In this document: in pieces, positions 31,021 to 38,839 of the stretch | How positions within the stretch are numbered: position 1 is the first letter of the stretch | How the letters are laid out: each line of letters opens with the position of its first letter | Origin: Acidobacteriota bacterium | Lineage (GTDB): Bacteria; Acidobacteriota; Thermoanaerobaculia; Thermoanaerobaculales; Sulfomarinibacteraceae | Assembly (NCBI GenBank): GCA_024641545.1 | Contig: JAHECW010000030.1 | Location: forward strand, 1 to 40,808 | Direction of reading: 5' to 3' | Length of the DNA: 40,808 bases | Translations under genes and position numbers: made by a program | Notes under the pieces: model-generated | The model's database searches: none | What the model was told of the DNA's origin: nothing | The model's input: the letters and a program-made list of their open reading frames with translations, nothing else

Positions 31021-32202
31021 TCAGGCGGGGTCGTCCCCCCGCTCGAGGTGGCGGAAGGTCGGGAGCACCCGCTCGAAGATCACCAACAGCACGAATGGAA
31101 TGAAGAGAATCAGCGCCGCGGCGAGGATCCCTTCCTTCTCGAACATCCCGGGAACGTAGGCCTCGCGGAATCCCCGCATGCTCTTCGAGAACATCTGGCC
31201 GCCGATGACGACGTTCCAGCGCATGGAGAGCACCTGCAGCAGGAGCAGCAGCGACGCCACCATGGACAGGGTGTTGCGGATCCGGTCGTCCATGTAGCGG
31301 TCCATCAGGACCACGATGCCGAGCAGGATCAGCGGAACCAGCCCGCCGCCGATCATCTGCAGCGAGATGAAGGAGAACGAAAGCTGGTGGGTGAGCAGGT
31401 GGCCGATGACCTCCCACTCTTCAGCCCGTTCGTAAGCCAGCATCATGATTTCGAGAAGCTCCAGGGTCAGCGACATGATCATGAAGAGCCAGAGCCAGCG
31501 AGACATGGCCGCGATGGCGTAGCGATCGATGGCCATGCCCTTGAGCTTCATGGCGATCTGATAGAGCACGATGAGCAGCGCGATGCCCGAGACCATGGCC
31601 GAGAACAGGAAGATCACCGGCATCAGCGGGGTCGACCACCAGGGATTCGCCTTGACCGCGCCGAAGAGAAACCCGACGTAGCCGTGCAGGAGACAGGCCA
31701 TGGGAATGCCGATCGCGGCCAGGATCCTGGTGATCCGCTTGTCGACGGCCTGCGACTGGGGAGAGACGTCGTAGACACCGAGGGCGAGGATCGAGAAGAG
31801 CCGACGTTTGAATCCGCGTGATCGGGCTGCGGTTTCGATGATGTCGACGCGAAAGACGAACCACACCTCGAAGAGCAGAATGATGAAGTAGGAGGCGTAG
31901 AGGATTCCGAAACCTGCCATCGCCGAGGTGAAGTTCGGCGTGACGACGATGTTGATCGCCCGTTCGGGGTGCCCGAGGTGGTTGAGCAGCGGCAGCCCGG
32001 CGACGGCGAGGAAGCAGAGCGCGGTGGCGAGCGCGAAACGGCCGAGCGGTTTGAACTCGTCGCGCCCGAAGACATGGTAGAGCGACGACACGAGAAACGC
32101 TCCCGCGACCAACCCCGTGATGTAGGGGTAGAGAACGATCATCAGGCTCCAGTGGATGTGGACGTCGTTGGGGAAGAGAAAACCGGTCAGCTCCGGAAAC
32201 AT
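31021..32202 (-). CDS. NrfD/PsrC-family integral membrane quinone-interacting subunit
   Basis: The protein is 393 aa from ATG 32202, which shares its A with the TGA of the Fe-S gene; GGAGGT lies upstream. Nine to ten membrane helices are visible. Opening FLFPNDVHIHWSLMIVLYPYITGLVAGAFLVSSLYHVFG and the later GHPERAINIVVTPNFTSAMAGFGILY, YDVSPQSQAVDKRITRILAAIGIPMACLLHGYVGFLFG are typical of the NrfD/PsrC family. It takes electrons to or from the quinone pool and passes them to the periplasmic Fe-S subunit encoded upstream. I cannot judge the ability to pump protons. Confidence 0.88.
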   Translation of the reverse strand: MFPELTGFLFPNDVHIHWSLMIVLYPYITGLVAGAFLVSSLYHVFGRDEFKPLGRFALATALCFLAVAGLPLLNHLGHPERAINIVVTPNFTSAMAGFGILYASYFIILLFEVWFVFRVDIIETAARSRGFKRRLFSILALGVYDVSPQSQAVDKRITRILAAIGIPMACLLHGYVGFLFGAVKANPWWSTPLMPVIFLFSAMVSGIALLIVLYQIAMKLKGMAIDRYAIAAMSRWLWLFMIMSLTLELLEIMMLAYERAEEWEVIGHLLTHQLSFSFISLQMIGGGLVPLILLGIVVLMDRYMDDRIRNTLSMVASLLLLLQVLSMRWNVVIGGQMFSKSMRGFREAYVPGMFEKEGILAAALILFIPFVLLVIFERVLPTFRHLERGDDPA

Positions 32203-32987
32203 CAGCGCACCTCCATGTCGAGGCCGAGGTAGTAGCACTGCGGGCGGGTGAGGAGCTCGGGTTGCAGAACCTGGACGCGGCGGGTGGCGAGGATCTCGTT
32301 GACCGGGTCGTCGGGATCCTCGCGGTCGCCGAGCCGTCGGGCGCCCACCGGGCAGATCTCGACGCAGGCGGTCTTCAGACCCTCGGTGATGCGGTGATAG
32401 CACAGGGTGCACTTGTCCGCGGTGTGGGTGGCCGGGTTGATGTATCTGCTGCCGTATGGGCAGGCCTGGACGCAGTAGCCGCAGCCGATGCAGTGCTCCT
32501 GGTCGACAAGTACGACCCCGTCGCGGGTGCTGAAGGAGGCGCCGACCGGGCAGACCTGGGTGCACGGCGTCGCTCTGCAGTGGTTGCAGATCTTCGGTAC
32601 GAAGAACGCCTTGCGGACGTTGAGACTGCTGGTGACCGGGTCGAACCCGCGCTCGCCGCCCGCCGGCGTGTCGACGAGCGCTTCGCCTTCGGCCGGGATC
32701 TCGTAGCGCTCGATCCAGGTCCGGTACATGCCCTCGGGGACCGAGTTCTCGGCGCGGCAGGCGCGCACGCACGAACCGCAGCCGATGCAGGCGGTGGTGT
32801 CGACCAGGTAGACCCAGCGGTGGCGGCTCCAGTCGTAGTCTGCGCCCTCCACGCCCTCGGCGCTGCCTTCCGGAAGAACGAGGACGATCGCGAGCGCGCC
32901 GGCGGCGGCCGAGCTCGTCGAGCGGAGGAACTCGCGACGAGAGAAACTGTCGGGTCTCGGGCTCCGGGGATCACTCTTCCTGTTCAT
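32202..32987 (-). CDS. Tat-exported four-cluster ferredoxin-like subunit (NrfC/DsrO/DmsB type)
   Basis: The protein is 261 aa from ATG 32987 behind GAGGAGGTT. SFSRREFLRSTSSAAAGALAIVLVL is a twin-arginine signal, so the subunit sits on the periplasmic side. Cys groups: CIGCGSCVRAC, CNHCRATPCTQVC, CIGCGYCVQAC and CTLCYHRITEGLKTACVEIC, giving room for four [4Fe-4S] clusters. It should relay electrons between the tetraheme cytochrome and the NrfD subunit. It lies 18 bp downstream of the cytochrome gene and directly before nrfD-like. Confidence 0.92.
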   Translation of the reverse strand: MNRKSDPRSPRPDSFSRREFLRSTSSAAAGALAIVLVLPEGSAEGVEGADYDWSRHRWVYLVDTTACIGCGSCVRACRAENSVPEGMYRTWIERYEIPAEGEALVDTPAGGERGFDPVTSSLNVRKAFFVPKICNHCRATPCTQVCPVGASFSTRDGVVLVDQEHCIGCGYCVQACPYGSRYINPATHTADKCTLCYHRITEGLKTACVEICPVGARRLGDREDPDDPVNEILATRRVQVLQPELLTRPQCYYLGLDMEVR

Positions 32988-33005
32988 CAGAACCTCCTCC
33001 GAGAC

Positions 33006-33497
33006 TCAATACGGCGAGTGGGGGTCGTGGCAGTCGAAGCAGGCGTCCGGGGTGAGGTCGGCGCCCTGTTCGGTCAGATGCTCGCGAACGTCGATCTGCG
33101 GAAACGAGGCCGGGCGGGCGTCGAGCTTTCGATGGCAGAGCTCGCAGAGCTCTCGAGACCGGCGGACCGGCATGTCGGCGATCTTCTCGCCATCCTCGAG
33201 ATTCGCGTGAAGGACCAGCGGGCCGTGGCAGAGCTCGCACCGCACCGCCGCGTGGACCCCCGCGGCGTGCTCGGCGAACTCGGCGTCGTGACACATTGCG
33301 CAGGACTCGTCGCCGAGGTGGCGAACCGGCCTGGCGCGGTGCTCGGCGACGGCGGCGCCGCGATACCAGCCGAACTCTCCCCAGGTGTCGGGGACAAATA
33401 GCGACCTGCCGAGGAGCAGACTGCCGATGACTGCAAGCAGCAGGATCGCGGCTCGAAAGACGTGCTTGGTGTGGATGAGAGGGCTCTCAGGATCCAT
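33006..33497 (-). CDS. Membrane-anchored tetraheme c-type cytochrome
   Basis: The protein is 163 aa from ATG 33497 behind GAAGGAGG. One N-terminal helix (HVFRAAILLLAVIGSLLLG) serves as an anchor or signal. Four CxxCH heme sites are present: CAMCH, CELCH, CELCH and CFDCH. Size and heme number fit the small multiheme partners of NrfCD-like modules (NrfB-like or NrfH-like). It would carry electrons on the periplasmic side. The upstream small gene overlaps its start by 11 bp. Confidence 0.88.
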   Translation of the reverse strand: MDPESPLIHTKHVFRAAILLLAVIGSLLLGRSLFVPDTWGEFGWYRGAAVAEHRARPVRHLGDESCAMCHDAEFAEHAAGVHAAVRCELCHGPLVLHANLEDGEKIADMPVRRSRELCELCHRKLDARPASFPQIDVREHLTEQGADLTPDACFDCHDPHSPY

Positions 33498-33861
33498 GGA
33501 TCGAGACCTCCTTCGTCGGTCGTGTTGGTTGATCGGTGGTGAGTTGCTCGCTGCTGCAGAGCCAACCGAGAATCGACTCTCGGGACGGCTCGTGGGCGGT
33601 CGCTGCGTCGGGCATGGGTTCGGAAGACGCCAGCCACGAGAAGAACTGTCTTCTGGGTGGCGTCTCGTCCGCCAGGAACGGCAGAGGTTGTCGATCTTCC
33701 GGCCACGGTGTGAAGCCCGGCGCCGGCGCTCTCCTCCTCGGCTCCACAGGTGAGTGGGGAAGCCGCTCGGGTTCGAGGATCCAGGTTCCGAACGCCCTCA
33801 GCACGTGGGCAATTTGCCGCGCTGTCGTCTCGCGCCCGGGTGGCCGCGATCTCGGGTTCAC
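33487..33861 (-). CDS. Small Pro/Arg-rich protein of unknown function upstream of the cytochrome
   Basis: The ORF has 124 codons from GTG 33861 with no good Shine-Dalgarno. I recognise no family. The second half holds a faint internal duplication: FFSWLASSEPMPD and ILGWLCSSEQLTTD. It has no clear membrane helix or heme motif. Its end overlaps the cytochrome start by 11 bp and contains that gene's ribosome binding site, which favours a real first gene of the operon, but a non-coding leader is also possible. Confidence 0.42.
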   Translation of the reverse strand: MNPRSRPPGRETTARQIAHVLRAFGTWILEPERLPHSPVEPRRRAPAPGFTPWPEDRQPLPFLADETPPRRQFFSWLASSEPMPDAATAHEPSRESILGWLCSSEQLTTDQPTRPTKEVSIHGS

Positions 33862-33893
33862 CTCATGACCGATTCGCTGGGCAGGTAATTAGA

Positions 33894-33917
33894 ATAATTG
33901 AGCATTCCCTCAATTAT
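33894..33917. promoter_or_regulatory. 9-bp perfect inverted repeat between divergent operons
   Basis: ATAATTGAG (33894-33902), spacer CATTCC, then CTCAATTAT (33909-33917). It lies in an AT-rich island (about 33885-33970) between the cytochrome operon and the membrane protein at 33986, a likely operator acting in one or both directions. Just downstream, TGATATC (33917-33923) followed by TTGAAAATCA recalls the SPFH operator units. Confidence 0.55.
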
Positions 33918-33985
33918 GATATCTTGAAAATCAGAGCGTTGCAATTTTTTTGTAGGATATAAAGACTCTGTCTCAGGAGCCCTTC

Positions 33986-35728
33986 ATGGATGAACGGGTG
34001 CGCAGACTGGAGCTGGCGGTCGAAGCCACTGCGGCCACGGTCGCTCTTCTGGAAGCGCGTATCGCGGCCCTCGAACTCGGGGAGCGACCCGCGCGAGTTG
34101 ACGGCGCCGAGTGGGAGCAGGACGACGGCGCCGCCGTCGTCGGTTCGCAGATCGAGTCCCAGATGGCTGCGGTTCTCGGCACGCCGACCCTCGTCGGCCG
34201 CAGCCTCCTCGTTCTCGCCGGGGCGTTTCTTCTCCGCGCGCTGACCGAACGAGGGACAGTCGCACCTGGGATGGGTGTGGCGTTGGGAATGGCCTATGCA
34301 GTGATCTGGATTGTCGTTGCGGCGTTCGCCGCGCGGAAAGGCTCGCGGGCAAGCGCGGGATTCCATGCGGTATGTTCGGCCGTCATCGCCGGCCCGCTCC
34401 TCTTTGAGGCCACGACCTCCTTCGGAGTCCTGTCCCCGACGGCCGGCGCCGTCGCGCTCGCCGGGGTGACCGCCGCGGGCCTGGTGGTCTCGGTTCGCTG
34501 GCGCCTGCAGTGGACGGCGTGGGTCTTCACCCTCGCCTGCCTGATCACCGCCGCGGCGGTGGCGACCGCCCGCTCGCCGGGGGAAGCGGCGACGGCGGTG
34601 GTGGTCGTACTGGGTCTGGCGACACTGTGGTACACGGGCGAGCTCCGATGGAGCAGTCTGAAGTGGCTTGCTGCGCTTTCGGCTGATCTGGCCGTGCTCC
34701 GTCTCACGGCGATCGCCACCGTGAACTTCGAACTCGGGCCGGCGGTCGGACCCGTTCACCCGATCCTCGTGGCCTTGCTGCAGACGGTGCTCCTCATCGG
34801 TTTCGCCGGGACCTTCGTCGTCCGATCGCTGCGTGGGAGGGCTCCGGTGGGAGTCTTCGAGTTCGCTCAGACCGTGGCGGTGTGGATGATCGGCTGGGGG
34901 GGAGCGGTCAGGTTGGCGGAGGTCAACGGCTGGTCGACCGGAGGCCTCGCATTCATCGCTCTCATCGCCGGTGCGGCGGCGTATGCCGGCGCCTTCGGGG
35001 TGGTGGACCGGAAGCAGGGCAGAAACGCCGCGTTCATCTACCTGTCTTCGCTCGGGCTCGGTCTCGTGGTGGTTGGATTGCCGGGCGTCGCCGGAGCTGC
35101 GGCCGCGGTGGTGTGGGCGGGCCTGGCGGTCGCGGTCGCTGCCGTCGGCAGCGGCTGGGACCGCGTGACCCTGCGGGTGCACGCTGCGATCCTCGTCGCC
35201 GCCTCCTGGGCTTCCGCCGGTGTCGTCCCCGGCGTGCTGTCCGGTCTCGTCGGTGGTGGATCGGTCGCCGCGGCGCCCCGGCTCGAAACCGGCCTCGTGG
35301 TTCTTCTGACCCTGGTGACCACCGCCGTCGTCGTCGCCGGACGGAAGCGTCGATCCGGCGGCTGGGCGCAGCGGTTGCCTCTCACCGGCTTGTTGGCGAT
35401 GTCGGCCTTGGCGGTCGCAGCGGCGATGGTTGCTGCCGCAGCAGCCGTTCTTCCTTCCGAAAGCGCCGCCGCAACCGGAACCGTGGCCCTGTCCCTGGTC
35501 ACCGTCGGGCTTGGCGCGTTTGCGCGCCGATGGGGAATTCGGGAGGCCGGCTGGTTGGTCTACCCGCTCTTGCTGGTGACGGGTTTGAGAATGGTCGTGC
35601 GGGATTTCCTGTCTGGCCAGACGCTCGTGCTCGTCATCGCGTTGGCGGCATACGGATTCGCGCTGATCGTCTCCACCAAGATGATGAAGACGACGACCGG
35701 GTCACCCGATCAGAACCCACCGGAATGA
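33986..35728 (+). CDS. Polytopic membrane protein, DUF2339-like
   Basis: The protein is 580 aa from ATG 33986 with AGGAG upstream. The first 35 residues (DERVRRLELAVEATAATVALLEARIAAL) form a coiled coil. GTPTLVGRSLLVLAGAFLLRALTERG begins a run of about 15 hydrophobic helices separated by short basic loops. The coiled coil followed by many helices resembles DUF2339 proteins, of unknown function, but those I recall are longer. It could be a transporter or a sensor. Composition is very rich in Ala, Val and Gly. Confidence 0.7.
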   Translation: MDERVRRLELAVEATAATVALLEARIAALELGERPARVDGAEWEQDDGAAVVGSQIESQMAAVLGTPTLVGRSLLVLAGAFLLRALTERGTVAPGMGVALGMAYAVIWIVVAAFAARKGSRASAGFHAVCSAVIAGPLLFEATTSFGVLSPTAGAVALAGVTAAGLVVSVRWRLQWTAWVFTLACLITAAAVATARSPGEAATAVVVVLGLATLWYTGELRWSSLKWLAALSADLAVLRLTAIATVNFELGPAVGPVHPILVALLQTVLLIGFAGTFVVRSLRGRAPVGVFEFAQTVAVWMIGWGGAVRLAEVNGWSTGGLAFIALIAGAAAYAGAFGVVDRKQGRNAAFIYLSSLGLGLVVVGLPGVAGAAAAVVWAGLAVAVAAVGSGWDRVTLRVHAAILVAASWASAGVVPGVLSGLVGGGSVAAAPRLETGLVVLLTLVTTAVVVAGRKRRSGGWAQRLPLTGLLAMSALAVAAAMVAAAAAVLPSESAAATGTVALSLVTVGLGAFARRWGIREAGWLVYPLLLVTGLRMVVRDFLSGQTLVLVIALAAYGFALIVSTKMMKTTTGSPDQNPPE

Positions 35729-35767
35729 CCGGTTGTGGTGGTCCAGACTCCGCGAGTCCCGCAGAAT

Positions 35768-36373
35768 TTACTCTCCACGGACGTAGTGACAGGTGTAGCC
35801 GCCGGGGTTTTTCTCGAGGTAGTCCTGGTGGTGCTCGGCGGCTTCTTTGAACTTCCCGGCATCGTTGATCTCGGTGACCACGGGATTCTTCCAGAACCCT
35901 GAGGCGTCGACATCAGCGCGCACCCGGACGGCGACTTGGCGCTGCTCGTCCGAGAGGACGAAGATGGCCGATCGGTACTCGGCGCCGCGATCGTTGCCCT
36001 GGCGGTTCTTGGTCGTCGGGTCGTGCATCTTGAAGTAGAAGCGGAGAAGGTCCTCGAAGCTGATTCTTTCGGGGTCGTACTCGATCCGGATCGCTTCCGC
36101 GGGCTCGGCCTTCTTGTCGTTTTTGTCGGCCGCATAGCCGACCTCGGTGTCGACGACGCCGTCGAGGTCACGGATCAGACCCTCCATGCCCCAGAAACAC
36201 CCACCGGCGAGGATGGCGGTCTCGGTCGCGGCGGTTTCATCATCGCCCGACCACGCCGCGGCGGGTTGACCGAGCGCCATGAAGAAAACACCGAAAACGG
36301 CAACAAGGACGAAGCCGAGCAGCGCCGGTCTCGGACCGGCGGTGGGGGAATCGGGTTGACTGGTTCTGGACAT
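35768..36373 (-). CDS. msrA: Exported peptide methionine sulfoxide reductase A with a shortened loop
   Basis: The protein is 201 aa from ATG 36373, preceded by GGGAGG; ATG 36391 lacks a ribosome site. The signal peptide is [25 protein letters not shown], so it would repair oxidised methionine in the periplasm. GGCFWGMEG holds the catalytic Cys; [27 protein letters not shown] is the conserved MsrA core, with Asp and Tyr of the active site; a Cys near the C-terminus (GGYTCHY) can resolve the sulfenic acid. Between GYAA and [10 protein letters not shown] only about 10 residues remain, where E. coli MsrA has about 20 including Y-x-x-V-C-x-G-x-TGH. The Glu before AIRI is kept. Confidence 0.9.
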   Translation of the reverse strand: MSRTSQPDSPTAGPRPALLGFVLVAVFGVFFMALGQPAAAWSGDDETAATETAILAGGCFWGMEGLIRDLDGVVDTEVGYAADKNDKKAEPAEAIRIEYDPERISFEDLLRFYFKMHDPTTKNRQGNDRGAEYRSAIFVLSDEQRQVAVRVRADVDASGFWKNPVVTEINDAGKFKEAAEHHQDYLEKNPGGYTCHYVRGE

Positions 36374-36530
36374 GGTATTGCTGCCTCCCATGGCTAGTGT
36401 GCCGAAATCGGGTCTGAGGTTGCACCGGAGCGTTCAAAACCGATGAGCATCGTCGACGACTGAGGCGACGGCTGCCCGGCCGGGTCCCACCGAGGCGGCG
36501 ATTCGTGCCGTACGCCGCGTCGTCGTCGGT

Positions 36531-36536
36531 TATGAT
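36531..36536 (+). promoter_or_regulatory. Possible -10 element close to the glutaminyl cyclase start
   Basis: TATGAT lies 9 nt ahead of the ATG at 36546, followed by CTGAGGGTC. If it is a true -10, the transcript would be nearly leaderless. The same arrangement, TACGAT then TGAGGGT then ATG, occurs at 24701-24716. No convincing -35 is visible. Confidence 0.3.
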
Positions 36537-36545
36537 CTGAGGGTC

Positions 36546-37400
36546 ATGGGATCACCCCGGCGCTTCCCCGTCCCTCTCCGGTGCAAGACCTGCGCTGTGC
36601 TGCTGGTCGCGGTTGCGGCGGCGGCGCAGGTCCGCGCCCAGACACCGGTGTGCTCGTACACCGTGATCAACAGCTATCCCCATGACGACGGGGCCTTCAC
36701 CCAGGGATTGCTCTACGACGGTGGCGTCCTCTTCGAGAGTACCGGTCTCTACGGCGAATCATCCCTGCGCCGGGTCGATCTCGAGAGCGGAAATGTGCTC
36801 CAACAAATCGGCCTGGACGCGGCCTACTTCGGCGAGGGTCTGGCCTTGTGGGACGGCAATCTGATCCAGCTCACCTGGCGGGAGCACACCGCCTTTCTCT
36901 GGAATGCAACGAGCTTTGCATCGACCGGGAGCTTCGCCTACACCGGGGAAGGATGGGGCCTCACCCACGACGGTCGACGCTTGATCATGAGCGACGGGTC
37001 CTCGAACCTCCGCTTTCTCGATCCCGTGACCTATGCCGAGTCCGGCACCGTCGCGGTGGTCGACGATGACGGCCCGGTCGACGACCTCAACGAGCTCGAG
37101 TGGATCGCCGGCGAGATCTTCGCCAATCAGTGGTACACCGATCGGATTGCGCGCATCGATCCCGACACCGGAGGGGTGATCGCCTGGATCAACCTCGACG
37201 GTCTCCTCGACCCTCAACCTCCCGCAGGCGACGTCCTCAACGGTATTGCCTGGGATGCCGCGGGCGAGCGGCTCTTCGTCACCGGCAAACGGTGGCCGAG
37301 TCTGTTCGAGATCGAGCTCGTCGGCTGCCCAGAGCTCCGGCTCTTCTTCGACGGGTTCGAGACCGGCGGGCTCGAGGACTGGTCGACGACCCAGCCGTGA
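36546..37400 (+). CDS. Secreted plant-type glutaminyl-peptide cyclotransferase with DGFE tag
   Basis: The protein is 284 aa from ATG 36546. The signal peptide is CKTCAVLLVAVAAAAQVRAQ. It follows the plant-type (papaya/Xanthomonas) glutaminyl cyclase pattern: INSYPHDDGAFTQGLLYDGGVLFESTGLYGESSLR, YFGEGLALWDGNLIQLTW, LNELEWIAGEIFANQWYTDRIARIDPDTGGVIAWINL and LNGIAWDAAGERLFVTGKRWPSLFEI. This is a five-bladed beta-propeller that converts N-terminal Gln to pyroglutamate, stabilising exported proteins. The last 19 residues, LFFDGFETGGLEDWSTTQP, are the shared C-terminal tag. It is divergent from msrA. Confidence 0.9.
   Translation: MGSPRRFPVPLRCKTCAVLLVAVAAAAQVRAQTPVCSYTVINSYPHDDGAFTQGLLYDGGVLFESTGLYGESSLRRVDLESGNVLQQIGLDAAYFGEGLALWDGNLIQLTWREHTAFLWNATSFASTGSFAYTGEGWGLTHDGRRLIMSDGSSNLRFLDPVTYAESGTVAVVDDDGPVDDLNELEWIAGEIFANQWYTDRIARIDPDTGGVIAWINLDGLLDPQPPAGDVLNGIAWDAAGERLFVTGKRWPSLFEIELVGCPELRLFFDGFETGGLEDWSTTQP
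37341..37400 (+). other. C-terminal DGFE tag of the glutaminyl cyclase
   Basis: The last 19 residues are LFFDGFETGGLEDWSTTQP. The enzyme's propeller is complete before the tag, so the tag is an addition to a known fold. Confidence 0.7.
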
Positions 37401-37444
37401 TCCCGGCTCGTCGTTCTCGGCTAGGATGATCGCGGGAGGATCGC

Positions 37445-38839
37445 ATGACTGTTCGTCGTGATTTCGCTCCGCCTTATCCGATGGATGGATTGAACCGGCG
37501 CGAGCTCGTCAGGCTCGGCGCCCTCGGTGCCGGGGGGCTGATGATCCGTTCGCTGCCGGTGGCGGCATCGACGGTCCCTTCGACCAAAGCGGCCATGATC
37601 GATTTCCAAGCTGAGCCGATGGACGTGGTTCGGATCGGTTTTGTCGGGGTCGGCCTCCAGGGCACGTCGCACGTCGAGAACTTCCTCAAGATCGACGGCG
37701 TCGAAATCCGGGCGGTCTGCGACATCGTCGAGGATCGGGTCGCGCGGGCGCAGCGGCTGGTGGTCGAAGCGGGCCGGGAGCAACCGACGGGCTACAGCCG
37801 CGGACCGCGGGATTTCGAGCGCCTCTGCGACCGGTCGGATCTCGATCTGGTCTTCTGCTCGACTCCGTGGGAGTGGCACGTGCCGGTCTGCGCCGCAGCG
37901 ATGGAGAACGGCAAGCACGCCGCCACCGAAGTGCCGATGGCCCTGACCGTGGACGACTGCTGGCGGCTGGTGGAGACCTCGGAGGCGACCCGCCGCCACT
38001 GCGTGATGATGGAGAACTGCAACTACGACCGCTTCGAGATGATGGTTCTCAACATGGTGAAGCAGGGAGTCTTCGGCGAGCTGCTCCACGCCCGCTGCGG
38101 TTATCTCCACGATCTCCGTGCGGTCAAGCACGACATGGACGGCGAGGGCGCCTGGCGACGGGCCCACTCGCTGACGACCAACGGCGACCTCTATCCGACC
38201 CATGGGCTCGGCCCGGTGGCGCAGTGCCTCGACATCAACCGGGGCAACGCGATTTCGTCGCTGTCGTCGTTCGGCACCAAGACCCGGGGGCTTCGTCGGT
38301 ACGCCGTGGAGCGTTTCGGGCTCGAGAGCCCGCAGGCGGACGAGATCTTCGTGCTCTCGGATATCGTGACGACGGTCCTGCAGACGGCGGCCGGCGAGAC
38401 GGTTGTCGTCACCCACGACACCAGCTCTCCGCGCCCCTACAGCCGCGACTATCTCATTCAGGGCACCCGGGGCCTCGCGCGCAAGTACCCCGAGCCGCTG
38501 ATCTCCATCGAAGGCCGGAGCGAACCCCATCGGTGGGACCCCGCAGAAGAGTATTTCAAGGAGTTCGACCATCCGGTGTGGCGCCGTCTCGAGGAGGCGA
38601 GCGCAGGGGCGGGCCACGGCGGGATGGACTTCATCGAGGATTTCCGGCTCGTCGAGGCCTTGAGGAAGGGCCGGCCCGTCGACATGGATGTCTACGACGG
38701 AGCCATGATGAGCGCGGTGGTCGAGCTCAGCGGCCGTTCGATCGCGGCCGGCGGCCAACCCCAGGATTTCCCCGATTTCACCCGTGCTGGTTGGAAGAAC
38801 CCTCGGCCCCTCGAGGTGATGCGGACCGACCGCTCGTGA
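37445..38839 (+). CDS. GH109-type alpha-N-acetylgalactosaminidase (Gfo/Idh/MocA fold), exported
   Basis: The protein is 464 aa from ATG 37445 behind GGGAGG. LNRRELVRLGALGAGGLMIRSLPVAAS is a twin-arginine-like signal, consistent with an enzyme exported folded with its cofactor. RIGFVGVGLQGTSHVENFLKIDGVEIRAVCDI is the NAD-binding Rossmann start. The segments PWEWHVPVCAAAMENGKHAATEVPMALTVDDCW, MMENCNYDRFEMMVLNMVKQGVFGELLHA and TNGDLYPTHGLGPVAQCLDINRG match the GH109 subgroup that uses tightly bound NAD to remove terminal alpha-GalNAc. Other oxidoreductases of the fold cannot be fully excluded. The stop overlaps galK (GTGA). Confidence 0.83.
   Translation: MTVRRDFAPPYPMDGLNRRELVRLGALGAGGLMIRSLPVAASTVPSTKAAMIDFQAEPMDVVRIGFVGVGLQGTSHVENFLKIDGVEIRAVCDIVEDRVARAQRLVVEAGREQPTGYSRGPRDFERLCDRSDLDLVFCSTPWEWHVPVCAAAMENGKHAATEVPMALTVDDCWRLVETSEATRRHCVMMENCNYDRFEMMVLNMVKQGVFGELLHARCGYLHDLRAVKHDMDGEGAWRRAHSLTTNGDLYPTHGLGPVAQCLDINRGNAISSLSSFGTKTRGLRRYAVERFGLESPQADEIFVLSDIVTTVLQTAAGETVVVTHDTSSPRPYSRDYLIQGTRGLARKYPEPLISIEGRSEPHRWDPAEEYFKEFDHPVWRRLEEASAGAGHGGMDFIEDFRLVEALRKGRPVDMDVYDGAMMSAVVELSGRSIAAGGQPQDFPDFTRAGWKNPRPLEVMRTDRS

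Noticed and set aside
33914-35182. Long minus-strand ORF of 422 codons opposite the DUF2339-like gene
   Set aside because: The protein is rich in Arg, Gly, His and Asp with no fold-like pattern. The plus-strand frame encodes a clear polytopic membrane protein with a ribosome binding site.
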